Shown piece by piece: positions 1 through 11,370 of a stretch of 64,000 bases of DNA (the stretch's first letter is position 1; each line of letters opens with the position of its first letter). The notes under the pieces are model-generated. The model was not told where the DNA came from. It searched no databases and saw nothing but the letters and a program-made list of their open reading frames with translations. The stretch covers positions 1,634,001-1,698,000 of the forward strand of contig JAWNZC010000234.1 in assembly GCA_035771165.1 (NCBI GenBank), in the 5' to 3' direction. The stretch is from Paragorgia papillata. Taxonomy: Eukaryota; Cnidaria; Anthozoa; Scleralcyonacea; Coralliidae. The translations under genes and the position numbers were made by a program.

Positions 1-474
1 TCCTATGAAACGAAAATTAAGTTTGTCTTATTTGAAAGAACACTTAAAATGATAGAGTAACATCTTTTGCAGATTCTCGTTTTCTTGCTTCGTTCTTGAG
101 ATATTTCAGTTTGTTTGAAATGCAAATTAAACATTTTGACGTCACATATGTGCATAACGAGTTATCGAAAAAAGTTATATATCTTTGCTATTATCAAACC
201 AAATTAATCCGAAGGAAGCATGTTGGTGTGGTTCGCCCAGAGCACTAAACATGTAGATTTTCAAGTGATTATATTTGACAATATCAAAGATATATAACTT
301 CGTTCGATAACTCATGCACGTGACGTTAAAATGTTTAATTTGCATATCAAACAAACTGAAATATCTCAAGAACAAAGCAAGGAAACGAAAAACTGCAAAA
401 GATGTTACTCCGTATCATTTTAAGCGTTCTTTCAAATAAGACAAACTTAATTTTCGTTCCATAGGCACTTTAAA
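1..474. repeat. Hairpin MITE-like element, copy A (left tip cut by window edge)
   Basis: Bases 1-180 return in reverse complement at about 290-470, around a ~110-base loop. The right tip reads GGCACTTTAAAAG. The same family, with the same arm sequence and near-identical tip, lies at 61281-61770, so this is a dispersed non-autonomous element and not a local hairpin. No coding content. The left tip and target duplication are outside the window. Confidence 0.75.
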
Positions 475-649
475 AGTTTTTAAACCAATAAACGATGCGA
501 TGTCAATAGTAGAGTATAATATAAGGTAAGTAAATAAAGTTAAAATTAGTTAGTTACTACTCTGAGTTTCACGCCTATAGCGATCTATATGACATCACCT
601 ATTTTTGTGCCTGACTAGTTATGCTAAAAGGGTTGTGGAACTCACTGCG

Positions 650-3596
650 TTATATACCCACCTCGAAAAGTAGTGCCAACGCAGGAAATCTTTTTAAGAT
701 CTCAGCAACTGGTTTGGGTTCTCCAACAATTTCATGCCGATGCATTGAAAAAGTGCAGTCCATGATATCCTTTATCAGCTGCAAGTTTCTTCCTTTTGTC
801 TTTCCCATTTCCTTTGCTATACGCTTGCAATGATCCTTAAAGGTTTCAACAGTTTCCCCTTCAGGAATTGGAGGTAATATCCCTGCAGTTGCAAACTTTA
901 GTCTCTTCTGCTTTGTTGTTCCATCAACTTTATCAGGACTTTTTGTTTTGGATTGACTTGCAAGCTGTGAATTTGGCTTATTTCTTCTTATGTTTTTGAA
1001 CCTGAATGCCATGGACTGTTCCAAAGACCCCTGCAAATGAATATAATTTAAGAAGTATAATCAGTAAAAGATTTTAAACTAAAAGTGATTTAACAAAACC
1101 AATTTTCTCAACCCCTTGACATCTGAAAAGTCTCCCTTCAGTCAGTCTTTTTCAGTCATTGTGGTTCAGTTATCAATGGGTTAATTAATTTTAAATTCAA
1201 AGGCTTATTATAACATAGATGTAATATAACAGTTTATTGAAAATTACTATTGATTTTCCCTATGAAGCAGGTATTGATAGTAATTTTAGAAGTATTGAGG
1301 AGAACATATTACATAAGGACATTTACAGTTACACTCGAGTTTTATGATTAACTCCTCCCCAGAGGTGAACAAAATCGTCTGGCGTTAGAATTAAATACTA
1401 AAGACCGATTCGGACAGGAAAGAGTTAAACACATTAATTACTGGTACTACACTGCAAGTAAACCAATGGCTGTGCTTTGTTTCTTACTAATAAAATGTAC
1501 GGTATATATTTGTGTGTTCTCTTTCGGGCACATTGTGTTACTTGCAGCTATAGTCAAGAAGTTTTGAAGTTATATAAGACACATGTACGCACTGCGTACC
1601 TATTTTTCGTATGGATTACATTTTTCTGTGGGTGTGTGTGTGTGTGTGTGTGTATGTGTGTGTGTGTGTGTACTGACATAGATTACAGATGATGTCACAG
1701 CGTAAAGCACCAAAAAGAACGACATGTACAAGACGAAGTCAAGTGACATGACTGTTACACATTGTGACATCATCAGTGATCAATTATGACACCTGTCACG
1801 CATGAAAAAATGTGATCCATTGTTGAAAAACTGTGATCAAGTGGTTAATTGAAGGATTTGGGGGACATAAAAAATGAAAAACAGTGTGCTGACGTGATCT
1901 GACACAATTTTGATGCCATTTGTATGTGTACCACACAGTCAACAACCAAGTGAAAATGTATAAAGGCACTCGGCTATCGCCTCGTGCTTCTACTGAACTT
2001 CTTTCCTGTTCAAATGACGTCAAACGTGCCTTTATAAGAGTATATATGCACGGAGCTTTATGTTCTATTTGTTAAATAGAAACACAGAACTTTCTTATAG
2101 GCAGTCTATAGGAATTCATATAACGTACCCTACAGACCCTTTTAATAAGTATATAGGATACGCAATTTTCACCCTTGACGGCAATTTCTTTCAATTTTTC
2201 TTTTGAATTCTTTTCAATTTTGTTTATTGTCTTAGCTTTGGTATATTTTCAATAGAATTCAAAAGGCTGAAAATGACGTCAATGGCGGAAAATGACATAC
2301 TCTGCACTTAACATTAGAAGGGTCTATAGACAATTATCCACCTATAGGTCTATATAGGCTTTGGGCGGTTCTATAGGCAATTGGAACTTTTCTATAGGTT
2401 ACCTACGGGCACCTATATAATAGACTCATTTATAATGTAGTTTAGAGCTAACTTACAATTCCACTTCCAATAGCATCTTTAAGAAAAGGGTATTCTGCCA
2501 CTATTTGAACTGCCACATGCTCCCTTTCCATTTTGGTGGGAAAAAGTGTGAATTGTCTTATCGCATCACACACGTCTCGAACAAACTCGTTTCTTACATT
2601 GTCGACCATCGTCTTGTTCGCAAGTGCCTGTTGTACCCTTGATGAAAACTTTAAAATAGAATAACAATAATATAGTAATCAAGGCCCAAAATAACGTTCA
2701 GAACTACACTGGTCAAATGACTGGTCATCACAATTTTTGTTAACAACTTGCTAATTAGATTTTGGCCGGTTACCTGACGAGTTTGGACGGTCATTGACCT
2801 GTGACATGCAGCCATTAATTATATTTTGAGCTCACACTGGTCTCTCCTCCGCAGAGGCTTTGCGTGGATATGAGGTCTAACATGAACCGTTGCCTCTGCG
2901 GAGGAGAGAACTCACTGGTAATCAATTATATAAATAGTTCGAGTAATCTTACAGTTTAGTTGTCTGAATAATAACCAGTCTGATTAGCTAGCTTCAGAGA
3001 AGATAAAAACTGTTTCCCTATATACTTACAGTTTTTATACTTGGCAATTTAAATGTATGCACCCAGGTTTCCTTCACTTCATTCTTCACCTCTACAGATA
3101 TCCGAAATGATGGCTTGGCCAAGGTTTCTTCTTTCTAAACAAGAGTACAGTATAACAATGTAGTAATTACAATAATGTACCAGTACCATATTGAAAAAAA
3201 AATAAATGAAAAAAAAGTAAATGAAAGATTATGAAAAAAAAAGTAAATGAAAGATTTTACCGGTATTACCTTTTCTAGATTCAACTTAGTGCATGGATAT
3301 GCATTTTTAATTGCAAGGATCTGGCCCCCTTTAAGCCCAATTCCTCGCAACAAGTCTATGCTTGCTGTAACAAGTGATTTGCTGTCAAATATCTAGAAAA
3401 AAAGACATTTCGTTTCACAATAATTATTTATTGTGTATGAATATTTAATAATAGTCTGTATTCATCTGTCGATATAAATTGTCCCCGAGCCCGGGCGTAG
3501 GGCCGAAGGCCCGGAGCCCGGTGAGGGTGCTAATCTCGACATGCGTGTAGTCCACTTTACACGCGTGGAGAAAAAGCGAGGGAGACGAAATCTGGG

Positions 3597-3644
<48 letters not shown>

Positions 3645-6600
3645 GCACGGTGTCACGCGGTAAGAATAGTTGGACACTGGTGACTAGCGACGAAGAAAAC
3701 TATAAACTCTCAGTCTCTCAAACAAATAGTGTTTTGCTTTCGTTTATTTAAACGAAACGAAATGAAATGGAGCACGAAGAAAAGGATACAAACAACCCGT
3801 TTAATATATCTTGAAGAGAAACCAGAGAATTTGAAGAAACGAAACGCCGTATGGTAAACAAAAACTCGATCTGCAGTGTATGTAGCCCTGGTTTGAAGAC
3901 ACTCCGTGAGTCCATGGTCAAATCATCTTAAAGTGGTTAACGGTAGGATTCTTGTTGTTTTCAAGTTTTCACCTAAATAATATTCAGCTTCATCTTTTCG
4001 TGCTTTCCCTTTGCTCATACAAACCATAAGTCAGCTTAACTAAAGCTAACTTAAAACACTACCTTTAAGGCTTATATTAACCGTGGTGGACTTGCATGCA
4101 CTTTTTATTATTAAAAATACTCATGGGCTTTGTTGGTTTTCTTGGCTGTGTTTCGACTGAAACGTTGTCTTTTGAATTCTTCTTTCTGGAATCCGATTCT
4201 ACTGAATTGTTTTTATCTCAGACTCTATTATAAATGTAATTTCTGAGCTGTTAATTACTTTTAATACTGTCTTTGCAAAATGTACATGCATAGAGAAGCC
4301 ATTTAAAGGCTTGCTAAAATTAATCCCTTTTGAAACCTCCTAAAAACAATATATTTTTTACAACCAGAATTTAATAATGAAATCTAAATTTTGCTTTGAT
4401 ATGTTCAACTTTCATTAAATGATTTAAATCAGTTTTCTCATCCTAACGACCTATCCATAAATTGTATAATTTAATATCCCAAGGATTTAACATCATTTGT
4501 TTTTATAACTGTTTGTTTTTGTATTGGCTGTATATTAGGAGTGCTTATTTTAATCAGGGGGTGGGTGGGTGTTTTAAAAAAGGATGTAAAAGCGGGCGAG
4601 GGGTTGTTGCGTTCATGTATTTCTAGTCTAGTTTATACATGTACTGAGATAAAAAAAACTGCAAATTGAAATAAACAAGACAGATGCTATACTATTTTTG
4701 TGTTAGCTTTCCATTGACATCACAAAAGAAACTGTCATCACAGATAAAAATAGTCCAATCGCAGTGCATGTTGTTGGCAACATACATAATAAATGTAGTT
4801 GGAGACGTGGTTAAAAGCCTAAAATATTGCTGATCTAGCATAATTTGATGGACAACGTAAACAATCCCGTGTGTAGTGAATCATATTTATGCCATACTAT
4901 GAACAAGCGATTGCCGTCTTTGAACTCTTCGAAATTGCATTCTAACTGCTCGTTATATATGGCAACTGCTGAAAAACCAAACGACTTTAGATTTTATAAT
5001 AATACAGATTGAGATTGGGCGAATAGCATTCCGAAAGGTCGGTTGAGTTGAACTTTGGCCTTGGAAAAGCTATACTCAATCACTCTTATAGTAATTTTTA
5101 ATACACTGTTCGTACACGTCTTTCCGATCAAATACAAACTTTGAAAGAATTACACACAGATTGAGTGCCTATGCAACGAGATAATAGCATTAAAGTAATG
5201 TTTGATATCGCTTGTTTTGACTGTGAAAGTTTTAGGACGAACAATTAAATGGAAGTATGTTTATTTAGCGCTTGAAGACCGTGCTTTTGAGACATTAAAA
5301 TAGTTGGCATAGTACATCACTCGACCCAGACCCCAAATTCTGATTGAGAACTGTCCCGTTGTATGTTTTGTTGATGATTATCAAGAAAAGGACTCAGGGC
5401 CTCTTCTAAGGATTTCTCCTTGTGTGTGTGTGGAGCGTTCACAAAAAGGGGCTCTTCTAGGGGGGTCCCCGGAAATTTTTGAAACTTAGAGTCTTGGAAA
5501 TGCCATTTCATGCATTCTGAGGGGTGATTTTTAAGAACGCTGAAGGTCATAAAATGTCATAAAAACTAGTTAAAATAAAACACATTTCTGACTGTTTCGT
5601 TTTGTTTCAGAACTCATCAGCATGTTCACTTTCAAATATAATACGGAAAATGTTGTGAGGAACTATAAAAAGATCTTTCATCACCACATACATCTTATCA
5701 AAATAAAAATTATTTAACTAATATAAAGATTTATCTATACCTTTGTAACAAATGAAACTATTCAACTGACTTGCTTATCCATACCCATTTTATCCTGGGG
5801 AAATCAATTCGTGGGGGGGTGGGGAGCTCAAGGGGGGCCAAGGGGCCCCCAGTTATATAGCTAAGAGGCCCTGAAAGGACTCCATTGAACGATATCAAGT
5901 TCAAATTCAGTTCCCCTGTAGGCCAGCAACCAATTGTAGGCCTCGTCAGTTTCGCTCACGGCCATTAATGCGTAAAAATTGTAGGCCTTCTCGCGTCAGA
6001 CCACTGGCGGGAAATTGGCCGAGCTAAAATTCGTCATTGCCCCCAGTCGGCATGCAAGTGATGCAACAAACAGCCTCTTGTAAGAGGCTGACGGAAACGA
6101 AACACTATTTCTTCTAAGAAATAGTTTCTTGTTTGCCTTACTTCTTCCTCTTTTAATAAAGATATTGTGGTATCATTTACGCCAGCATCGTTGAGGGTCT
6201 TCACTCAGGTTTCCTAATAAAGAATTATCAAAAAATGCGTTAAAATTTAAAAACACCAGAAACATATCATTGCATGAAAAATAATTAAATAACGCATTGT
6301 ATAAGTTTATTTATATATCTACATATATATTAATGTATATCAGTAAGTTTTTAATTAGGCTCGATGGCCATGCTGAGCTTCACGACATGCAGCAGTCAAC
6401 AGTCCTCGTTGTTTATAGTTGTACAATCCAAGTAGATTGTGCATGTGTTAGTGTTTCGCCAATATATAAATGGTTTCACCGGAGTGACCGGCCGCCTATC
6501 TGGCCGACATCATCGTCAAAACTATGCCGGCAAGCATTTCTTTAATATTTCTTCTAGCCTAGTGCAGGTTCAATCAAGCTAGCGACTCGAGTAATATGGC

Positions 6601-7400
6601 GGAATTAAGCCCCCAGTACACTTACCGTATTGCTGGCGGGGTTTTTTTTCCAATATGTCGGCTCAAAAAAAAAGTGAAAATCAGCCTTTTTTTAAATAAA
6701 AGGAAATCAATTGAAGATGTCTAACATTCTAATGAACATTCATAGGCAAAATAATTTGTATTGGACGAGTAGAAGAACGATTAGAAATGTTTTTCTGCTG
6801 GGCCAGATTGCTGGCGTATTGCAGGGTTTTTTTCCAATATCTCGGCCCAAAACAATGTGAAAATTAGCCTTTTTTTAAATAAAAGGAAATCAATTGAAGA
6901 TGTCTAACACTCTAATGAACATTCATAGGCAAAACAATTTGTGCTGGACGAGTAGAAGAACTATTAGAAATGTTTTTCTGCTGGCCGCCAAGATGTTTTT
7001 AAAAACACCTTGGGTATATTCTTAAATCGAGTGCCAAAAAAAGTTAACTTACCAGGTTAATAGACTAACAAGCACGTTAGCAACTGCCTACATGTACAAG
7101 CTGAAGCGGATAACAGTTTTATTTTTCTTGAAATGTCACAAAAGTAAAACTATAAACTTGAACAAAAGCTGACACAAGTACATCGCAGACTTGAACTAAA
7201 CCGAAGGTGAAATCAAATCTGAATACGTCCTTCATTGCTTCAACTATGAACTTTAATTTGAACTAACATTATTTCCTCTAGTCTCACAGTTCTACTTTTT
7301 CATTACCTAGAACCAATGGGGACTTATCGTTTCAAGCTAACGCAAAGAACAACAAAACTGAAAGGAAAAATACATAAATAACACTCACCTCTGAATCCAT
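650..7400 (-). CDS. SAM-domain protein of a SAMD3-like uncharacterised family (six exons)
   Basis: Exons on the minus strand: 7389-7400, 6142-6198, 3270-3392, 3030-3134, 2457-2648 and 650-1030. All have GT-AG borders and every junction is phase 0, giving 289 residues if it ends at the TAA at 650. The first exon is only four codons (MDSE, then GTGAGT). Exons 2-3 read as a SAM-like helical fold (TTISLLKEEE, then IDLLRGIGLKGGQILAIK). Exon 4 holds KETWVHTFKLP. Exons 5-6 resemble the family that fish and corals carry in many copies as SAMD3-like proteins (PTKMEREHVAVQIVAEYPFLKD; MHRHEIVGEPKPVAEILKRFPAL). A possible donor at the last codons (GAG then GTGGGT) means further 3' exons could lie left of the window. 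The exon 2 acceptor has a weak pyrimidine tract. The molecular role is unknown. The gene is divergent from the transposase-like gene at 7630, so it may travel with it. Confidence 0.6.
1627..1671. repeat. (TG)n microsatellite
   Basis: About 22 TG units with one TATG interruption, in the last intron of the SAM-domain gene. Confidence 0.9.
1959..2036. repeat. Hairpin with CTCGGC/GCCTCG core
   Basis: The outer arms TATAAAGGCAC (1959-1969) and GTGCCTTTATA (2026-2036) are exact reverse complements. The core has the CTCGGCtatCGCCTCG motif that recurs in other hairpin elements of this window. The rest of the intron 1031-2456 holds no exon-like frame. Confidence 0.6.
2095..2430. repeat. CTATAGG-rich low-copy repeat
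   Basis: The motif CTATAGG or its near variants recurs six or more times, together with weakly inverted TTTTGAATTC / GAATTCAAAA segments. It is probably a decayed MITE. No coding signal. Confidence 0.35.
2841..2909. repeat. 18-bp perfect inverted repeat
   Basis: TCTCTCCTCCGCAGAGGC at 2841-2858 is exactly reverse-complemented at 2892-2909 across a 33-base loop. It is inside an intron of the SAM-domain gene. Confidence 0.7.
3477..3640. repeat. GC-rich dispersed repeat ending in (TA)n, copy 1
   Basis: The block CCGAGCCCGGGCG...GTGCTAATCTCGAC...GTCCACTTTACACGCG runs into (TA)n at 3603-3638. A second copy sits at 42475-42610 beside the gypsy LTR and again ends in TA repeats. Base composition is sharply more GC-rich than the surroundings. 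The element class is not recognised. Confidence 0.6.
3641..6141. other. Long intron of the SAM-domain gene; no gene seen
   Basis: No supported exon was found on either strand. At about 5430-5650 there is a decayed repeat (GGGGGGTCCCCGGAAATTTT, then AACTCATCAGCATG) that recurs around 46830-46940 and 52925-53250, so it is a hAT-like relic. Around 5795-5870 the plus strand is strongly G-rich. Confidence 0.5.
6631..6985. repeat. Tandem duplication, ~180-bp unit, two copies
   Basis: The segment beginning GGTTTTTTTTCCAATATGTC and ending in TAGAAATGTTTTTCTGCTGG occurs at about 6640-6800 and again at about 6822-6985 with few differences. It lies in the first intron of the SAM-domain gene. Confidence 0.8.
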
Positions 7401-7629
7401 GATCGTAAGAAAGTGAAGTGATGTTTCCAAGTAATTGAGTTTTGGCGGGAAATTAATTTATGCAATACTTAATTTTCAAAATGAATAATTAAATTTTTGG
7501 CGCCAAAATAATTCATTCAGGTATTAAATATTAATTCAACACACTCTCATGCTTTTCACTCCGCTCATAGCTTCGAAATGAGTGCAACTGTGCGAGGTGT
7601 TTATATAAAGGCTATTAAATAAACTACCC
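7401..7629. promoter_or_regulatory. Shared bidirectional promoter with two E2F-type sites
   Basis: This 229-bp gap separates the start codons of two divergent genes (7400 minus and 7630 plus). It contains TTTGGCGGGAAA at 7441-7452 and the perfectly palindromic TTTGGCGCCAAA at 7496-7507. Both match the E2F/DP consensus, which would tie expression to S-phase. The sites are seen. E2F control is an inference from the consensus. Confidence 0.5.
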
Positions 7630-8670
7630 ATGGTGTACAAGTGTAACCTTTGTGATGGGCTTACAACTCTTTCCCTGGTTCGTCTTCTCAATCACATTGG
7701 CAGACGCCATAGTTCTGAGCCTGGGTTTCATGTCTTGTGTGGAATAGAAGAGTGTACTAGAACTTACAAAAACTATAATGCATTCAGAAACCATGTCAAG
7801 AAACACCATTCTATACTTTTAGAGAGAGAAGGCGGAAACATTGAGGGGATTGTACCAGAAAACAACGAAGTACATAACCAAGAGGCTGACCCTTTGCTGC
7901 CCGAATACGAAGAAGAGGTTGATATGGGAAGGGAACAAAGCCTGATGAAAAAAAATAACGCTCTTTGCCTAATGCAAATAAAGGAAGGGGGGAGACTTAC
8001 ACAAAGAAGTTTGAACACTGTGGTGAACCAAACTACACAAGTAGTACGTAACAGTGTAGACCTTCTAAAAAAAGGTGTATCTGAGAAATTAAATGCATCT
8101 GGAATTAACCTTCAAGACATTCCAGGACTAAAAGAATTGTTTGAAAGGGAAAACCAGGTATCTGATCCATCCAATGGCATTGCTAACTTTAGGGAACAAA
8201 CTCATTATTACGGAGAAAATTTTAATCTTGTGGTAAGTTATCCAGATTTTAACAAATCCAGCTATAATTACGAACATTAATAATTATGCATAATTATGCA
8301 CATATAAATGTTAACCCCCCGACTACCAAGGGGTTTTTCGTTGATGAGCTCCATCCTTTGTTGAGATAAAAAATGTTTAAGATATCCTGATACCAGACTG
8401 TCATACATTATCTTTTCCAAGTACAGTACCTCTGGTATATGCAGGGTACTATATAACATTAGTACAGTGTTATTAACATTTTTTGAAATAATATGTTATA
8501 TATACTGTACAACATTACTAATATATAATTTTATATAAGACTTCTCATAAAGATAAATTTGGGTGATGATTCATTCCATAAAAATGTAATTTCTGGGGTA
8601 GGGGAGAATCTAAAAAACAAAACAAAATAGTAATATCAACATTAATCTTTTAATTTTTTTTTTTATTTCT

Positions 8671-9000
8671 ACTCAGAGGGCGGATTAAGGGGGGAGGGGG
8701 GCTGACTGGGCTGCAGCCAGGGTTTAATGGGGTCCCCCAATCTTTAGGGGGCCCCAAAATAGTTCATAAAAAATTTTTAGAGCAAAATAAAATTTCTTAT
8801 ACTTTAGATAGAATCTTGTATACAGTACCAGATTAACCATATGGCAAAAGCAGCATATGCCATTGGGCCCCCAAGCTTTTTGGGGCCCCGGCACTTTCTG
8901 ATTGCACAATTTTTTGTTCTGCACCTGCTTTCTAGAAAGCATTGGGCTCTAAGGCTCGAGACTCATGGGAGGGGAGGGGGGGGGGGGGGTTCAAGGGACC
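8671..9000. repeat. G-rich repeat relic with hAT-like tip
   Basis: CAGAGGGCGGATTAAGGGG near 8674 resembles the CAGGGGCGGAT hAT-type tips seen at 46939 and 54982. Poly-G runs follow, including one near 8980. In the first intron of the transposase-like gene; no coding content. Confidence 0.4.
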
Positions 9001-9066
9001 CCGTGCTGAAAATATGCTATAATATATATATATATATATTAAATATTTAAGAAATAGAAAATGGCC

Positions 9067-9310
9067 GCCCGTGTTTATATAGCCTGATGCAAACACGAGA
9101 GTGAGTTGGGAGAATTCGAAAGTTTATGTGAACCCGAGCCGTAGGCGAGGGTTTACATAAGTACTTTCGAATTCTCCCAACTCACTCGAGTGTTTGCATC
9201 AGGTTATATAAACACAGGGCATCGATTTTCTATTTCTTTTATGAAATAAGGCTAAAGAATGTGCCGTGACATCACAACCGTGTTTACATAGCCTGATATA
9301 AACACGGTAA
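9067..9310. repeat. Long hairpin MITE (GTGTTTATATAGCCTGATGC family)
   Basis: The arms from 9067 and ending at 9220 are near-perfect reverse complements (GTGTTTATATAGCCTGATGC...GAATTCGAAAG). The core is CGAGCCGTAGGCGAG. A shorter related hairpin follows at 9281-9307. Intronic. (TA)n flanks it on the left. Confidence 0.8.
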
Positions 9311-10099
9311 TTGACCAATCACAGCGTGCGTAAGACACAACCTATTTTATAAATATATTTATATATTATATTAATAATATTATAATTAAAATTTATAATT
9401 CAGGAACCAAAACGTATTATTTTGGGACAAACACATGCAAAAGTGAGGCGGGGAAACAAGATGAAGTCAATGATGAAAAATGAAGAAGCATATTATGTTC
9501 CACTACTTGACAGTCTGGAACAGTTATTGAACAATGATGCTGTCCTAGAAGAGGTAAAGTACTAAAGTACTACTTGTGCATTTTGCACCACGTGCAATAT
9601 TCGGCAGGTGAACTGGGAGTTGTTGTTTCATCAATAGGAAGTGAAACTTTCAAAATAATCTAGAAACTTCTAAAATAATCCCCCCCTGAACACAAGCCCA
9701 CTTCCATCACTATAGATCCTTTATGTACTATGTCAAAATTTATCACATATTTTCATGTTAAAAAATCTAATATCTTTATTATGTTAAAATCCTCTATAAA
9801 TGAATTTTTGATTTTTTGAAGATTGAAAATCCTCATGCAAGAAATGATGGACTTCTTAGTGATTACTGTGATGCTGCAGCCTACCAAGCCCATCCATTAT
9901 TTTTGAGAAATCCCAAAGCTCTTCAACTTATTTTATATTTTGACGAGGTGGAAATCTGCAACCCACTTAGATCCAAAGCTAACAAACATAAACTTGGTAG
10001 GCTACCAATTATTTAAAATTTTACCCACATCACAGCTGAATACACAAGGAAAGTATAAGAATTGTCTTTAAAAATAAGTTATTCAACACAATAATGTTT

Positions 10100-10131
10100 A
10101 TATGTACTGTACTGTACTGTACTGTACTGTA
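10100..10131. repeat. (TACTG)n short tandem repeat
   Basis: About five TACTG units in an intron of the transposase-like gene. The motif TACTGTA is also frequent nearby in single copies. Confidence 0.7.
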
Positions 10132-11057
10132 TGATTTGGATTTTTCTTATACAGTCAATTCTTATACTTTCCAAGACTAGCTCACAGATTTCGTACTTAC
10201 TGTAGAATGTCAATTCATGCTATTTTATAGAACAGAAACTGTCCTACAAATTTTGAATTGCTCATGACTATAAGTACATGTACAAGGCAAAACCTGTACC
10301 AACCGAATGTTAATTGCCATGATTTTTTTTAATAGGAGCATTTTATTACACCATTGCAAATATCAAACCAGAGAATCGATCACATGAAAATCCTATCCAG
10401 CTTCTGTCCTTGGTTAGAAGTCCTTTACTCAAGAAGTATGGTACTGATACCATCTTAGATGAATTTCTATTGGAATTGCATGAACTTGAAAAGGTTTGAA
10501 GGTTTTCAATATAATATAGTAAATAGTACATGTAGATGTGTCATCTGTATATATTTATAGAGGTATAATTGCCTCCATGATTGGTGGTAAAATCCATATT
10601 ATGAAATGAATTACCATATACTGTATATTCAATAGAATTATAGTTTATAAGGGAAAATATATGGTAGCTAGTGCACCTGGCCCCTCCTGGCCACCCTGCT
10701 TCTGTATCCCCTGGAGTTTTAATGTAAAATATTTAAATTGTAACAAAAATTGTTTTATATAATTGTAGGATGAAGGATACAAGTTCACAATTAATGGTTA
10801 AAAGCAGCAATACCAAGGCACAGTAATATTTTTCTCAGCTGATAATCTTGGTGCCCAATTTATTGGTGGTTATAAGGAAGGGTCACAAGCCCACAGGAAA
10901 TGTAGGGACTGTATGGGCAGTGAGGAAGAAATTCAGAATCTTGTAAGTCTGCAGTAAACTTTTGTGGGTGTGTATTACTGGCTCAATGCACAATCTTGAT
11001 AATTTATTACCCTTAAGTGCTCCCAATAAAATATGGTGTTATACTGTATGTACTATT

Positions 11058-11157
11058 TACAGAATGAGTGGCCATTCTGTATTGGGGTATACAGACACGA
11101 GGCAAAGACAAGTGCATGCCTGTATCCCAATACAGAATGGACACAAATTCTGTAAAT
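11058..11157. repeat. Short hairpin MITE
   Basis: CCATTCTGTATTGGG...ACAG on the left arm pairs with CTGT...CCCAATACAGAATGG on the right arm, about 35 bp each with small mismatches. A (TA)n tract follows at 11316-11366. Confidence 0.7.
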
Positions 11158-11312
11158 TACTTCTAAAACGCCCATTAAGTGAGCTAAGAAATTGCGTGGG
11201 ATATGTTCGAGAGATTGTTCCCGGATGTACATCTCTGTTCCTAGATCAGAGCGGCGGACGTTCCTAGCATAAAATTTATTTTCATGCTGGCATTTCGAAA
11301 TTAACTCCAATC

Positions 11313-11370
<58 letters not shown>

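Noticed and set aside
2081..2430. CTATAGG-rich stretch as a functional regulatory array
   Set aside because: Spacing is irregular and it lies deep in an intron. A decayed repeat is the simpler reading.
10962..11310. 101-aa and 85-aa frames over the 11058-11157 hairpin as genes
   Set aside because: They are opposite-strand readings through an inverted repeat inside an intron of the transposase-like gene.
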